DNA from: Linnemannia hyalina
Lineage: Eukaryota > Mortierellomycota > Mortierellomycetes > Mortierellales > Mortierellaceae
Reading direction: 5' to 3'
NCBI GenBank assembly: GCA_019671135.1
Contig: JAHRHY010000007.1
Span: forward strand, 434,001 to 498,000
Length of the DNA: 64,000 nucleotides
Shown: positions 24,342-36,507 of the stretch, in pieces
Layout of the letters: the number at the start of each line of letters is the position of its first letter
Numbering within the stretch: position 1 is the stretch's first letter
Program-made: the position numbers and the translations under genes
The notes under the pieces: generated by a model
Seen by the model: only the letters and a program-made list of their open reading frames with translations
The model's database searches: none
Told to the model about the DNA's origin: nothing

Positions 24342-26042
24342 CTCTGCTTCAGTTTCCTGCTAATTTTAGGTTCTGCGGTTGTTGATGTTGATGGTATTCC
24401 TGTATAAAAGTTGATTGCTTGTTTGTTGATGGGTCGTGGTGGTGGTGGCGTTTTAGGAGTGAATGAGAGGGGAGTGGGGGAAAGAGTTGAAAAGAGTGAT
24501 TGCTCAAGGAAGGCACAAAATGTCGACGTAGACTTGTAGGGATATAATGGAATTTTGCCCATTTTAAAGGAAATAACGAACCTTTCCTGGTGACTGACTT
24601 TTGTTTCAGAGGACGCGAAGCAGTGTGAGGGCTTTGAGCTTTGGACAGACCCCCATGCTCTTCTTCCACCTTTGTTCTCTCTTGTTCTCCTTCCTTTTCT
24701 TCTTGTTCCATTCACCCTTTCTTGTTTGCCGATCGACAGTCAACAACCACAGCTACCAACCTCGAACATACAAGCGCCATCTCTATACCTGAACCCCTGT
24801 GCCCGACTCTTCAACAGACTCATTCCTACTGTCGCACGCCACTCAATTTCACACACGCAACACACAGCAGACAACAGAGAAGCCGCAAACGCAACCTACC
24901 TCAACCCACAAGCTCCAAAGAAAACGTACACAAAGAATCGCATTGTTGCTGTCTGTGCTGCCTTTTCTCAGTCCCTTGGTCTCGCCACCGTTCCTCGTCG
25001 CCCTCCTCTCTTTGGCTGCTGTCTCCGTCTCTATCGTCGCCGCAAAGTCAAAGCAACGCCACCATATGGTAAGAAACTAGAATGCAACAAGGTCTACACA
25101 ATACAACCTGCACAGAGGTCATTGACACCGCAATCGGGACACCAGGAGCTTATCCAGGAGACATTCAGAAGGAAGAAACGAGAGAATGCAGGATTGCCAT
25201 GCGTGCGTGTGGCATTTGTGAAAGAGAAAGTCATGGCAAAGAACTCGCTTTTTTTTATTTCGAACCACGGACACAGCACACCACACCACATTCAAAAATA
25301 TCTTAGGTCGTGCATGGTGTTAGGCATTAACAGTGGTACGCAAGACCAATTCTTGTTAATGTTCATAAATTTCACCTTTGTGTACCCTTTATTCCTCCAA
25401 TCCTCTTCTCTCGCTTCCCTGCCTTGTTTTTCCTTGTTATCCCTGTTTTGCGTGCTTCGCAAAGTATCCCGCGAGGAGTTTACTGCGCGATAAAAAGAAA
25501 AGAAGAAAAGTAAGGTCAAAGAGAACCCAGGGGAGAAACAAGAGGGCAGTCGATGACTAACTCAGGACAACCAAGCTGGCAGAGAGGCAATGGAGACTAC
25601 AATAAGGACAAAGAACAAAGGCGAATGCGATGAAGGTTTAGGTTGGGGTTACGGGAAGGTGGGTCCCTTGCTTAGTATGCTCAACGTGACTCTTTCTCCT
25701 TTTGCTCATGGGAGGAAGAAAAAGAGAATGGGAAAGAGAGACAGACAAACCCAAACCCGGAAAGAAAAAAAGAAGAAACCTTTTTTTTTATTCGTTCTTC
25801 TTTCTTTTGTTCATTCACTCTTCACATTCTGCACCACAACAACATCCTCCATCAACACCGAAACGTTATTTTTTTCGCCTTCATTGTCGTCACTCTTTCC
25901 TTCGCACATCTTTTTCTTTCACACATCACACCTAAACTCGACCCGTACCCAACACCTGACACCTTCTGGTCGCGAACACAGTCCCTCATATCCCTACGCT
26001 GGCTTGGTTCTGCCAGACAGCCAGGCTCCGTTTTCAGTCCCA
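24342..26042. other. Divergent intergenic region, SWC4 to GID8
   Basis: Upstream regions of SWC4 (minus) and GID8 (plus) share this 1.7 kb. Several long plus-strand open frames occur, including one at 24672-25493, but their composition is proline/serine/histidine-rich and follows base bias. None shows a family signature. A donor-like GTAAGA after an ATG at 25069-25071 could belong to an untranslated exon. I support no gene here. Confidence 0.45.
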
Positions 26043-28114
26043 ATGCCTTCCTCGCCCAACATGTCTACGCCTTCTCTACCCTCATCTTCCGCTTCGACAG
26101 CAACAGGAACATCAACAACAACCACAGTTCCTGCTCCACCACCTTCTCACCCTGTAACATCCAGTAATGCTTCACACTCAATATTCTCGGGAGGCATCCC
26201 TCGGCTGTTGATAGCTGGATTGCTGTGGATCACTCTAGTCGTCACTGCTGCACACCTCTTCCTTATCTCCCATCTGGGCTTCATTGTTCTCAATTGTTTT
26301 TCACACTTGACAGCACCGCCTCCATCTGTCTCCAATTCCAATCCCTCGGCAGCATCCTCCTCACGCCGCCACACTCGTCAGTCTGGCTCGACGGATGATT
26401 CACACAACTCACCTAATTCATCTTCTACACTATCATCTTCCTTTCGACTCAACGATAATGACTCTACTCGGTCCGTGGTTAATCGGTATCAGTCCAATTC
26501 TCAGGCTTCAAACCTACCTGCCAATGCCGGCGGCATGGCCAAGAAGGTCATATCCAAAGAAGAATGGAACGCCCGTCTTGCCGAGGTTCAAGTTGACCGC
26601 GAGTAAGTTTTGACATTTGTTGTTTTGTTGCCTTTGCTCGATTCACCCCAATTAGTGTACGAAAGGGACATGTGAGGTAGGCAGGGGGTTAGTCGGTTGT
26701 GTTAGTTGTTTCCGCTCTCTGCCTCTCTCTCTCCTTGCCAAGATGTTGAACGACTGAACACTTCTTTGCCTTGTCACTGACGCATTGTTTTATTCTTGTA
26801 CTCGGGTCGGTGCGTTTATCTCCTTTTTATCTACAACTACTCCTCAGCGACTTGAATAAGTTGATTATGAACTATCTGATCATCGAAGGATACAAAGATG
26901 CGGCGGAAAAATTCAGTCAGGAAAGTGGAGCCAAGCCGCCTGTGAACCTGGAGTCGATTCAGAACCGCATGGTCGTACGAACCGCCATCCAACGTGGCCA
27001 CATTGAAGAAGCCATTGAGCGTGTCAATGACCTCAATCCCGAGGTAACCTTCTTGCTCCTTCCTTTCCTTCAATGGTAGACATTGTCTGTGACATGATGT
27101 GGAAATTCAGGCAAAGGACTGTGTAACTAATCGATTCATGCATTCATTCACCCTGCATACATACCTCCATGTTGTGTACCATTGTGCTTGTCCTATCTCT
27201 GCCCTTGTTTTGTTCCCTCCCTTCATTTCCTTTTCTTTCCCACTTTACCCTTCATCACTTTCCCGTGCATGCTTGTTTGTGAATTGCGACAAAAACAAAC
27301 TCGCTCCCTTGTTGACCGCTGTAGATCTTGGATACCAACCCAAAACTGTTCTTTCATCTGCAACAACAACGTCTGATCGAGTATATTCGCGAGGGACGGG
27401 TCATGGAAGCGCTCGAGTTTGCGCAGGAGGAATTGGCGCCACGTGGTGAAGAAAACGTAAGTGGTTTTTGTTTTTATGTGCGCTGTCGTTCTTTGTTTGA
27501 GGCAGTTATGGTCTTTATTGCTATCAACACGCTAACGGACAATGACCTGATTTTCCCGTATGATGAATTTAGCCCGAGTTCTTGTCGGAATTAGAACGCA
27601 CAATGTCGCTGCTGGCGTTTGACTTGAACGGCCCTTCACCAGTGAGCGATCTGTTGACACCTGCACAGAGACAGAAGCTGGCGTCTGAACTCAATTCTGC
27701 CCTTCTTCTCTCCCAATCACAAGAGAAGGATCCCAAGGTACTTTTTTTTATGTTTGATATCTGATCGACAGACATGGACAGGACTGCTTTGTGCGGAGAG
27801 TTTTTTTGCTTTTTCTCGCTCGGAGTTTTTTACCCCGGACAATGCGATCGAAGAATATCGAATCGAATCAACGGAACAGATATCCCATCATTCTTCCATG
27901 TACCTTTCTAACCAAGCGATTTCTTATGACTTTTCTCGATATATAGTTGCCTGCGTTGTTAAAGATGTGTTGGTGGGCTCAGCAACAGCTCGATGAACGG
28001 TGCACGTACCCAAAGATCAAAGATTTCAATAAGGCGGAGCTGGTCATGGAACCCATGGGTGCTGTTGGCGGGGGCTCTCAGGGATCGAGCTCCAGTGCTG
28101 TGGCCGGAGCCTAA
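26043..28114 (+). CDS. GID8: GID8, LisH-CTLH-CRA subunit of the GID/CTLH ubiquitin ligase
   Basis: Gid8 (mammalian TWA1) is the scaffold linking the RING pair to the substrate-receptor side of the GID/CTLH E3. In yeast that ligase degrades gluconeogenic enzymes. Five exons join in phase: 26043-26602, 26848-27043, 27325-27456, 27573-27737 and 27947-28114. LisH is [23 protein letters not shown] spans the [14 protein letters not shown] to [20 protein letters not shown] region. CRA covers [11 protein letters not shown] to [14 protein letters not shown]. The start is uncertain. ATG 26043 gives 406 residues, including a Ser/Thr-rich extension and a hydrophobic stretch at 52-89. ATG 26535 gives a 242-residue protein starting [11 protein letters not shown], the size typical of Gid8. 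The family call is firm; the N terminus is not. Confidence 0.93.
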
Positions 28115-29335
28115 AAAATATGCAAGAGGAATCTCAAAGAAGAATTGGGAGGGGGGATTTTTTTTCTGTCGGTCGCGTTCTCTTTTTCTTTTCTTACGCC
28201 CACAGTTTCCTACAAGCGGAACCCAGATTTGGTATGGAAGCACGCAAGAATGTTTGTCCGACTTTCTCTTCTCAAAAATCCTTACCTTAGTTTGTTGTAC
28301 TACTTTCCCGCTCATACGAAGAAAAAAAAATCGTTCCCGAATGAAATGGTGCGTTCGTGCGACACGTACACCTCCTTTTCAGTTCCCGTCACGGATGCCG
28401 CATCTAGTGTACTTTTCTCTTCCCATTCTATCCCTTTTCCTTTCACTGCTCCCTTAGTCATTTGTACGTTTTCTCTTCGTTTTGCTTGTAAATAAACCCT
28501 CCATTCCCGTACTTTTACTTTTCAAATGACCCATTGGGTGTTGATCCGTTGGACGCTGTACCGCTTTGACACGACGATGCGATCATACGATGGAGATATG
28601 GTGTGTGCGTGTCTATTTATTGTACAAATGTGTTTTGAATGCGAATGAAAAGAAAGAAGAAAAAAAAAGAATCTACAAGAAAGGGCTATCCATGAAAAAA
28701 GGATGGATTGAATGAGAGCAAAAAAATGCAGTGAAAAGAAAAGGAAAGAAACGAAAAGCAAAAGAGGGGGTATTGACGAAGTCTATATAGAAGAAAAGCA
28801 AAAAAAGAAAGAATGAAGGAAACAAGGGAGATGTGCTGGGCAACAAACGAGCATACTAAAAGAGGTGTAACCATCAGCAGTAGCGAAGTGATGGAAAAGA
28901 ACAGATAGGCAGAGAGGGGAGGGGATGACGAATTCCCTGATTGTTGTTGAGTGTGTGTGCTCTCCGCTCTCCTCCCCCCGTCCGTGTTGCTCCGAATTTT
29001 TCCATTTTCGGCCAACCCACTCATCTCGAGCAGAGAAACAGTGGTCGAGAGGTTGAGTGAGACGGAATAATTGATTTCCGGCCTGTGGGCAGACGGACAT
29101 TCTGTGTCCAAGGAAGAGAATGAAAAGGGTGGTCGGTGGGTGGGTGGGTAGGTGCCGTTATTAAGTCAGAAATGATGCCGTTTGCTGAGTCGTTATCGCT
29201 GCTGCTGCTGCTGCTTCTGCGTCTCCTTTTGTTTCCCGATAATAATTGAGTTGCTTGGTTCGTTGGTTGGCTGATTGCTGAATGGTGTTGCGTGGACATT
29301 GCGTAGGTCTTGATATTTCCGCAGTCGGTCCTTGT
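28115..29335. other. Intergenic: convergent 3' ends of GID8 and the PRELI gene
   Basis: No supported gene lies here. The region contains T-rich and A-rich stretches and a GGTGG array near 29128-29150. Open frames are short and hydrophobic or basic by composition. A pure GCT run at about 29200-29214 gives antisense poly-Ala/Ser frames. Confidence 0.5.
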
Positions 29336-30119
29336 TTAGAGAGCGGCGGCGGCAGAGGCAGTGGCCGAAGCAGCAGCCTTTTCGATCTGGGACGTAGCCT
29401 TCTCAATCTGCGAGTGTGCCTTTTCCAACTGCTGATGGGCCTCCTGCCGAGCAATTTTCAACTTCTCCAACACCGTCTCGAATCCCTTCCTGCCCACCGC
29501 AGCGTTATCTCCGAACCTCTTCAGACAAAAGTCCTCAATGTACGACGAGAATCGGGAGAGAGAAGGACCGGCGACGATTTCAGCCTCTTGTTTGAACATG
29601 GTGGTAGAATCGTCGGAGGGGTTGACGGTGTAGGTGACGGTCTCGTTGATGGTGAGGACGTTGCACATGGAGAGGTTCTGGGTCTTCATGGTCAGACGCT
29701 TGGTCTTGGGGTCCAGCTCTGACGTCTCGCGGACGTAGGATACTGTCGATCCTCCGAGGAACTATTTTTATCATGAAGGGTTAATTGATAAACAGTTGTT
29801 AGTTGGATGGAAACAGTTATGCCAGAAAAAGAAAAAAAAAAGGAGAGGAAGGACAGGCGAGTAGTATGCACTTGCGAGACAAGATAAGGATAATTTAACA
29901 GGCTAAGAAAAATACCTTGAGGACGAGGGCAGGGGCGTTCTGGTTACAGGTCAAGAGACGCTCAGTGCGGAGGACACCAGTCTCGGGGTCGACATGGCGG
30001 TTGAGGACATCGACGGCGACGACATGGGGGCACTGCTCGTTGGGGTACTTCATCCAGTTACCGGCTGTGACTTGAGCCCAGTCGTGCTCGAACTTGTGGG
30101 TTGTCTGGAAGAACTTCAT
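29336..30119 (-). CDS. PRELI/UPS-family mitochondrial lipid-transfer protein
   Basis: PRELI/MSF1 proteins (yeast Ups1-3, animal PRELID/SLMO) carry phosphatidic acid or phosphatidylserine across the intermembrane space, bound to Mdm35/TRIAP1. Two exons, 30119-29916 and 29761-29336, join in phase to give 209 residues. The domain starts at residue 1 (MKFFQTTHKFEHDW) and contains NWMKYPN, DVLNRHVDPETG and LRTERLLTC in the expected order. The second exon continues with FLGGSTVSYVRETSELDPK and ends the domain near FCLKRFGDNAA. A 40-residue helical Gln/Ala/Lys tail follows. The motifs are nearest to the PRELID3/Ups2 type, but subtype is not certain. The upstream region 30120-30300 is rich in GTGTG repeats. 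Confidence 0.93.
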
Positions 30120-33100
30120 GTTTTTGTGGTCGTGTGAGTTGTGAGGTAGGAGAGGTAGCGTGAGGACCTGGGGGGTGAGGGTGAGAGTGAAGTGAGACTT
30201 TGTGTGGGGGTGTGGCGAGGTGGTCGTGTGTGTGTGTGTGTGTAGATGTGTAGGTGTGAAGGTGTGGAGGAGTGAGTGCGCCGGGTATGTGTGTTAGGAT
30301 GAAGAGAGAAGGAAGGTATAAAAGAGAGAGATCTGAAAAGGAATGAAGCCCAGAAGGGTGATGAAAGAGAAGTGACGAAGTAAAGAAAAAAGAGGTGGCC
30401 CGTTCCGCCTTATGTATTTGTTTTTTTTTCCTTTGTTGTTTGTTTGCACGGGGAGAAGTGAATTTCCGACTTTCAGGCACCGCCGATGCGGAGGCCCAAG
30501 GGCCGAAGAAGAGAACATGACAAAAAAAAGCAGTCATCATCAAGAAGGGAAGTGACTGATCGATTGGCGGAGCATGAAAATGCAAACATCACTTTTACAC
30601 GTGATACCTTGCCAGCACGCCACTAAAACGCATTTCGTCAACATGTCGTAAGAATTGCTCTTCCTCTTTGGTCAACCCCTTCACATCGTGTGAGAAAAAC
30701 AAGTGCTTTCACCTACAGACTGCCCATCAATCAGACAGCCAGGCAACCTTAGTTCGTCTTGGATTTGCACTCACAAAAAAAATCAATACGTGTCAATGCT
30801 AGTCTTTGATCCATTCGCCTTACTCGCATCACGCTGTTTTGTTACGTATTCAACGTCCAATGGAAGATGGAGCAGTGGGAAACGAGGGAGCTGTTCGAAA
30901 GAAAGAAGAAGCTATGCCTTGGGTGCGAAAACTTTAAAAAGTTATCTTATATTTATCTTGCCTAATCTCGACAATCTTGCGTTACCACGGAAAAGTGCCA
31001 TACCCTCTCTGCCGCAAGAGAGCGAGAGAGAGAGCTTGCAGGGATAATCGAAGGAAAAAGGAGGGGACGAGGTTAAATTGAGAAACGAGATGAGCAAGGG
31101 TAAGCAAAGGAGAGGAGCACACGCAAAGATGACAAGGTTGCACAGGTTCACTCCCCCGTGGTCATTCTCGAGATATTATTTACTCAGTACTCTGACGACT
31201 AGGTTTATTCACTCTGCGTATTGCAACTCCTTGACTTTCATGTAGCAAAGATCGTTCACTTTCTTGGATTCCGAGGAGAAGGAGATAGAAAAGGATAAGG
31301 GGAATATGTTTCTACTGATCAAATCTTCTTTCTTTTCTTTCTTTCTTAGTTTCTTTGACCTGTGTGCGAAGCATTTTTCGAGCTGCTTGAGTTGTCCGTG
31401 GACTTGAAGTGCGGAGTCTTGTTTTTTTGGATGAGGGCAGGGGATAAGTACCTCTGCAAGTCTAATTCACAAAAGTATCTCACCAAAGAGAGACCTTTCA
31501 ACATTCATGGAAGGTGGTACAGTACATACTCAAACCCACCTCAGCTTTAAGTTCATTCTCTCTTTGTTTGTGGTGCTCTTCCACAGGCGCAGTGAAACCC
31601 CCACTCGACCGGCAAGGTCGAAACTTCGGAAAGGTAAAGCGACGACCTTCATATGAAACTTCCTCCTCTCGACCTTATTTTTCGTTCACGAGTTGTCTCT
31701 CTTGCCGGGTCTCCTTGCCGTTGTTTGCTGCTCATCATCTTCCTCCTTTTTTTGCTCAAGGTCCAAAGTTTTGTATGGGGATATGGTCATGTGGGAAAAC
31801 AAGGTGGGATCATACAAGCACAGTGGTACAAGATGGCAGCAAAGATATGATATCTTCCACTCTCAATCGAAGATACTTTGTTCGCAGCATGTCTCGCTTT
31901 TGACCCGCCTTCAACCCTCGCTACCTTTCGATTTTCGTTGTTTCCATATTCTCGAATAAGGACCTCATCTCTACAGCCCTCTTTCCTTCCTTCACCCGAG
32001 TGTTGTTGTTGCTTATTTTGACAACGGTATGTCTATGAAAAATATAGAGTCATTGGCTTTGTTACCGGCAACTTTACGAGCTCAGTCGTAGAATGCTCAT
32101 CACTCTCAATGCACGTTGATATTGTATCTGTTGGATTTGTGACAAAGTTATGTCTCTGTTCATGCCATTTGCATACTGTCTTCGCGATAAAAAAAATAGA
32201 GATAGTTTGAGCACAACATGAAAGGTGATGAGAAAAGAGGAATAGAGAGGATCAGAACCCCGTTAAGTGCTAGAGTGAAATGGCTTTTTTGAGCTACTCG
32301 GAAGGAGACAAAAGATGAATGTAAGGGGTGAGTGTCTACATTGCAGTAGGAGCGAAGTAAGTGTAAAAAAAATGGTTGTACACTCGTCATACGTTCCTTT
32401 AGGGAATTTTCTTTTCGTTCATAGACATACTGTTCCTTGTGTCTTGCACCTTGAAGGTTAAATCATTGAACTTTGAAGCTTTCTATTCATCCTTCTTTTG
32501 CCCGTTCTCTTTGTCGTTTTTTTTTCTTCTTCGTTTATGTTTGACTGTATATGTTAACAGAATATTATGATGATAGTACACCTGAGTGTGGGTTTTATAC
32601 ATAACCTCGAGTGTTATGGAGAGGTATTTGTGTTCTCTAGTCTGCTCCAACACAAGGCATGACCCCCCTTTTTTGCTGTTGTCCAAAGTATGGCGCAGTT
32701 GTTAGAAGGTGTCCAGAGATAAAGAAGAAAAGAAAGGGAAAGGAAGGAACGAAGGAGCGAATGTGTGTATTGGTGCAGGTCTCGGCCAAGGTCTCAGCGT
32801 ACGAGAATGTTGTGCATCCAGGACAGGAGTAAGGCGTTGTCGCTTGCAATTGTTCAAGACTGGTGCTATTCTGAAGCGAAAAAAGGAAAAGAAACAAAAA
32901 AAAATAGTGACTGGATGACCGGCCGTTGTTTCTGAAGGAATCAGACAACTGAATACACTTGGTTCAGCTTTTTTGTTAGTGTATCGTCTGTCTGTGTCTG
33001 GTTCAGATGGAATGTTCCCCACCCTTTCTCTTCGTTTCTCACTTTACTTTTTTCCACGAGACAGAGTGGACGTCAGTAGAGTACGCTGTTCCTTGATTAC

Positions 33101-33370
33101 TTACATTTAGGGACCATCGGCGAATGAACTCTGATTCGCTTAAAGTTGAAATCAAATTATTGGCTTATCTGCCTTCTCTGTCAGTCTGGTCAGTTCAAGT
33201 TGGTTCGATGGTACGCTTATGGTGGTACTGTTTATATATTTGCAGATGCAGGAACAGTTCACCGCCGCAAAAACAACCGGGGGTCCATCAGTCTTGTCAT
33301 CAAAGAAAACGGCTCACTTCAAACAAGTTCAATCGCCCTTCGCCCTTCGTTCGTATATAAACCAGGCCAT
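30120..33370. other. Gene-poor 3.2-kb region
   Basis: No supported gene. A (GT)n tract lies near 30226-30242, upstream of the PRELI gene. Remaining open frames are short, without family signatures, and often overlap on both strands. I found no tRNA, transposon end or clear repeat here by eye. Confidence 0.5.
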
Positions 33371-34285
33371 GAACTCCAACGCCGGTGCCGTCTTAGGATC
33401 TGCCCTTTGCCATTGCGATCAACAACAAAGTTGTCGTTGCCCAGTCCCTAGGAGACTCGACCTACATTGTCTTCATCTCGCTCATGGCCATTGGTACCCT
33501 CATTGCTCTCTCGCTGTGCCCCCCTACCTCGGTCGCCCACTCGAACGGAGACAAGATCCAGATTCAGGCCTTCCTCGCCTGGACCGGTGAGGTCGTCGCC
33601 GTCATGAAGCTCTTCCTCGACTAGCGCATGATTGTTCTCATCCCCATGTTTCTGTCCTCCAACTGGTTCTACTCTTACCAGTTCTCGACCGTCAACGGCG
33701 CCTACTTCTCGACCCACACCCAGTCCATCAGCAACATCTTTTACTAGTTCTCCCAGATCGGAGGCTCGTGGACCTTTGCCTGTGTCCTCGACTACCAGGG
33801 CGTCAGCCGCAAGACCCGTTCCCTTTGGGGTTTGATCATCATCACCGCCTGCTTCGTTGCCACCTGGATCGGAGGCATCTTCTTCCAAAAGGGTTACACC
33901 ATCTCGTCCCTAAGGGTAACCACGACTACACCGAAGGTGCTTCCTACGTCGGACCTCTTTTCCTCTACATGTTCTACGGTTTGAACGATGCCGTTTGGCA
34001 GACGTACTGCTACTGGTTGATGGGCGTCCTCTCCAACGATGTCACCGTCCTTTCGCGTTACGCCGGGTTTTCAAGTGTATCCAGTCCTCGGGTGCTGCTA
34101 TCGCCAAGAGAATCAATGCTGTTGGAACACCTTACATGACCGAGTTGATCATTTGCTTTGCTCTATTGATTGCTTCCCTCCTTGGAGCCCTCTTCTTGAC
34201 CATGCGCATCAAGGATCCCTCGGATGAGCCTACCTCCGAGTACTACATGCAGACGGTCGAAGGCAAGCTGGAGATCATTGCCTAA
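33371..34285 (+). pseudogene. UNC93-like (DUF895) membrane transporter, broken
   Basis: Plus-strand peptides match fungal UNC93-like major-facilitator proteins. They include SLGDSTYIVFISLMAIGTL, the loop FLAWTGEVVAVMKLFLD, NWFYSYQFSTVNGAYFST, YVGPLFLYMFYGLNDAVWQ and the C terminus IKDPSDEPTSEYYMQ. The frame is interrupted by TAG at 33622-33624 and at 33745-33747, both where family members have Trp. It is also shifted near 33912 and near 34068. The N-terminal half of the family (about 200 residues) is not recognisable upstream of about 33371. Other genes here use TAG as stop, so read-through is unlikely. It is a truncated pseudogene; the TGG-to-TAG changes are simple transitions. Confidence 0.9.
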
Positions 34286-34750
34286 GCGATTCCCTCTCTT
34301 ACTTTCCCTCATTACATCCATTTAGCATTACTACCTTTTATTATGTACTTTTATCATTACAACCCGCAGAGTTTTAGTTGGAGTAACATCTCACTCCTCA
34401 TCGAATAAATAACTATTTTAATACATATGCATCTTGTTTGCCCTTGTTTCTTACTCTCGTTACACCATGATTATCTTGCTTGAGCGCCCATTTTTTTGCA
34501 ATGAAAGGGGAGAATAAATGTACCTGCCGTCATTATATTTCCGTCAATGCAAGATTAAAAAGAAAAGTAAGCATTCCTTGGGAAATTTTCATTAAGGGTC
34601 CATTCGGATCTTTGCTCAAGGCTCAAGCCACACGCTGTTCTTCGCCCGGGACTTTGCCAGAGCGACAAGAAAGAGATCAGATCACTTCAACCTAAATTCT
34701 CCATCAACACATTCGCAACCCTTCTCCCTCCATAATACATTCTCACAACG

Positions 34751-35919
34751 ATGTTACTACCACGGACATACGCCAACCTCACTCACTCCCTCCAGTCCTA
34801 CTCAACCTCATGTTCCAGGATAAGGGCGTCTTCATTGTTAAATGCATGCCGATCAATTACGCCACCATCAACACGTTCGACGGTACCTGCTGCGCTGAAC
34901 CTGGGCAGTCACCGTCGCTTTTATACCACCGAGCCAGCGCCAACACCAGCACCAGTAGTGGTAGCAAGTGAGGAGGATCAGGCTACGTCCGAAAAGTTCC
35001 GCAGGGTCCTCAGGAAGGTCCCCTTCCCAGGTACGACAAACCAGTTCCTTTTCACCCCCCCCCCCCCCCCCCTCCTCCTCCTCCTCACAACGCTTACTAC
35101 CGTCTGAAACGACCATCAACAAACATTGACAGAATAAAAGTAACCACGTCTTCAACCGATCCCAATCGCTAACATGCACATCCTCCTTCTCTTCAATTTT
35201 CACCTCATATAGTCGTCGTCGTATCAACATGCTCGCCTGAAGACCCCACCCTCCGCCGCGGAATCACAGTTTCGTCCTTTTCCTCCATCTCGCTCCAACC
35301 AATCCCCCTGGTCTCCTTCTGTGTCAAATTACCGTCAAGGGCGTCTACGGTCCTGCATGAATCCGATCAATTTGTGATCCAGTTCTTGTCCTCGGAGCAG
35401 ATTGCGCATTCGGTTGCTTTTTCGTCTTCGGTTGCTCCTCCACCGGGTGTGAGCAAGGTGCTACCTGGAACTGGACCAGGATCGGAAACAGGGGCAGGAG
35501 CAGGAGCAGGAATAGGAACAGGAACAGGAAAGAGAAAGAGGCCGGAGGACAAGGACATTGAGGACTTGGTCGCCGAGGCTAGTCGCCAGACCTTGCTTCC
35601 CTCTTCTTCCACCAGCAACAACAACAGCAATTCCACTCCTACCACCACATCAACAGCAACAACATCAACAACCCCAGGACAAGAGCCAGACCCATTTGAG
35701 GTGCTAGGATACACTACAGACCTAGAATCGAACCTCCCAGTGCTCAAAAACACACTGGGCGCGATCCGGTGTCGGACCCACCAGGTGATGGTTATAGGAG
35801 ATCATGAAATGTGGATCGGACATGTGGAGAAGGTGCTTCATGGACAGATCCCGGACGAGATGGAGCCGTTGTTGTATCACGATCGGTCATATCGTCACGT
35901 TGGGCGGCGGATACTATAA
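34751..35919 (+). CDS. Flavin-reductase-like domain protein, probably mitochondrial
   Basis: Flavin-reductase-like proteins bind FMN and reduce it or use it in oxidation with NAD(P)H. Two exons, 34751-35030 and 35213-35919, join in phase to give 328 residues. Residues 1-60 are basic and Ser-rich without acids (MLLPRTYANLTHSL, later HRRFYTTE), as in a mitochondrial presequence. The domain follows the intron: GITVSSFSSISLQPIPLVSF, then VIQFLSSEQIAHSVAF. A Gly/Thr/Ser-rich insert of about 90 residues splits it before LGAIRCRTHQVMVIGDHEMWIGHV and LLYHDRSYRHVG. The intron holds an 18-C run (35055-35072). The substrate is unknown. Confidence 0.85.
35055..35072. repeat. Poly-C run in the flavin-reductase intron
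   Basis: Eighteen consecutive C bases are followed by a TCC array (35073-35085), all inside the intron 35031-35212. The run is length-unstable, so the exact count may differ between isolates or assemblies. Confidence 0.9.
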
Positions 35920-36055
35920 TTGTAGGTTATGTTTTTTATTTGGCGAAAGGGAAAGAGAGTGGTTGTAATGCCAAGCCGATTAATAAATCAGCGATAGAGA
36001 CTTTAATGCAACGATCGATGTGGTTCGAAGAAGGTGGTTAAAGATAGTAACGATT

Positions 36056-36230
36056 GCCGTATGAGACTGATTAGCGTTTTTCTTTAGGTTGTTTAATAAA
36101 CTTCGAGCTTCCGCGCGCGAAGCGGCGGGTCTAGTATATTTAAGTGGCAACAGGACTATCAATAGCCGTGTGAGACTAACTAGCGTTTTTCTTTAGGTCG
36201 TTTAATAGCGCGCGAAGCGGCGGGTCTAGT
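36056..36230. repeat. Two direct repeats ending GGCGGGTCTAGT
   Basis: Copy 1 (36056-36135) and copy 2 (36164-36230) both begin GCCGT, TGAGACT and TTAGCG or CTAGCG, then a shared TTTTTCTTTAGGT. Both end with GCGCGCGAAGCGGCGGGTCTAGT. Copy 1 carries an extra 13 bases (ACTTCGAGCTTCC) that form a GCTTC/GAAGC stem with the following sequence. The ending resembles the hairpin plus CTRR-T terminus of Helitrons, but there is no Rep/helicase here. They sit about 150 bases upstream of the TATA box of the secreted-protein gene. Confidence 0.75.
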
Positions 36231-36287
36231 TATGATTACTATGATTACTAACGGTTACTCGTGAGTACCCTGCCGGATACCAACAAG

Positions 36288-36502
36288 TATATAAAGTAGG
36301 AGTTGCCCTTTCAAAGAGGAGGCAATCATCAGTTCTTCCCCTCTTCCTCAATCAACTCTGCAAACTATTAAAACTTCATCGAAGAAGTAAGTTCACTACT
36401 CGCCCACCCTGATAACATAGCAGGACCTCCGCATCCGATATATTCATGCCCACACACTGCGTGAACCATACTTATATATTTCCATTGATAACACTTATTT
36501 AG
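36288..36502 (+). promoter_or_regulatory. TATA box and 5' UTR intron of the secreted-protein gene
   Basis: TATATAAAG at about 36288-36296 sits some 220 bases before the start codon. A likely 5' UTR intron follows, with donor GTAAGT at 36387 and acceptor TTTAG ending at 36502, five bases before the ATG. A leader intron and a strong TATA are consistent with a highly or conditionally expressed gene; that is inference. Confidence 0.6.
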
Positions 36503-36507
36503 ATACA

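Noticed and set aside
24672..25493. 273-codon plus frame starting with a signal-peptide-like stretch
   Set aside because: Composition is a by-product of CT-rich sequence, overlapping frames are equally open, and no motif or conserved block appears.
33622..33747. TAG read as Trp or Gln by a variant nuclear code
   Set aside because: Other genes in the window end at TAG, TAA or TGA normally, and the same transporter also has frameshifts.
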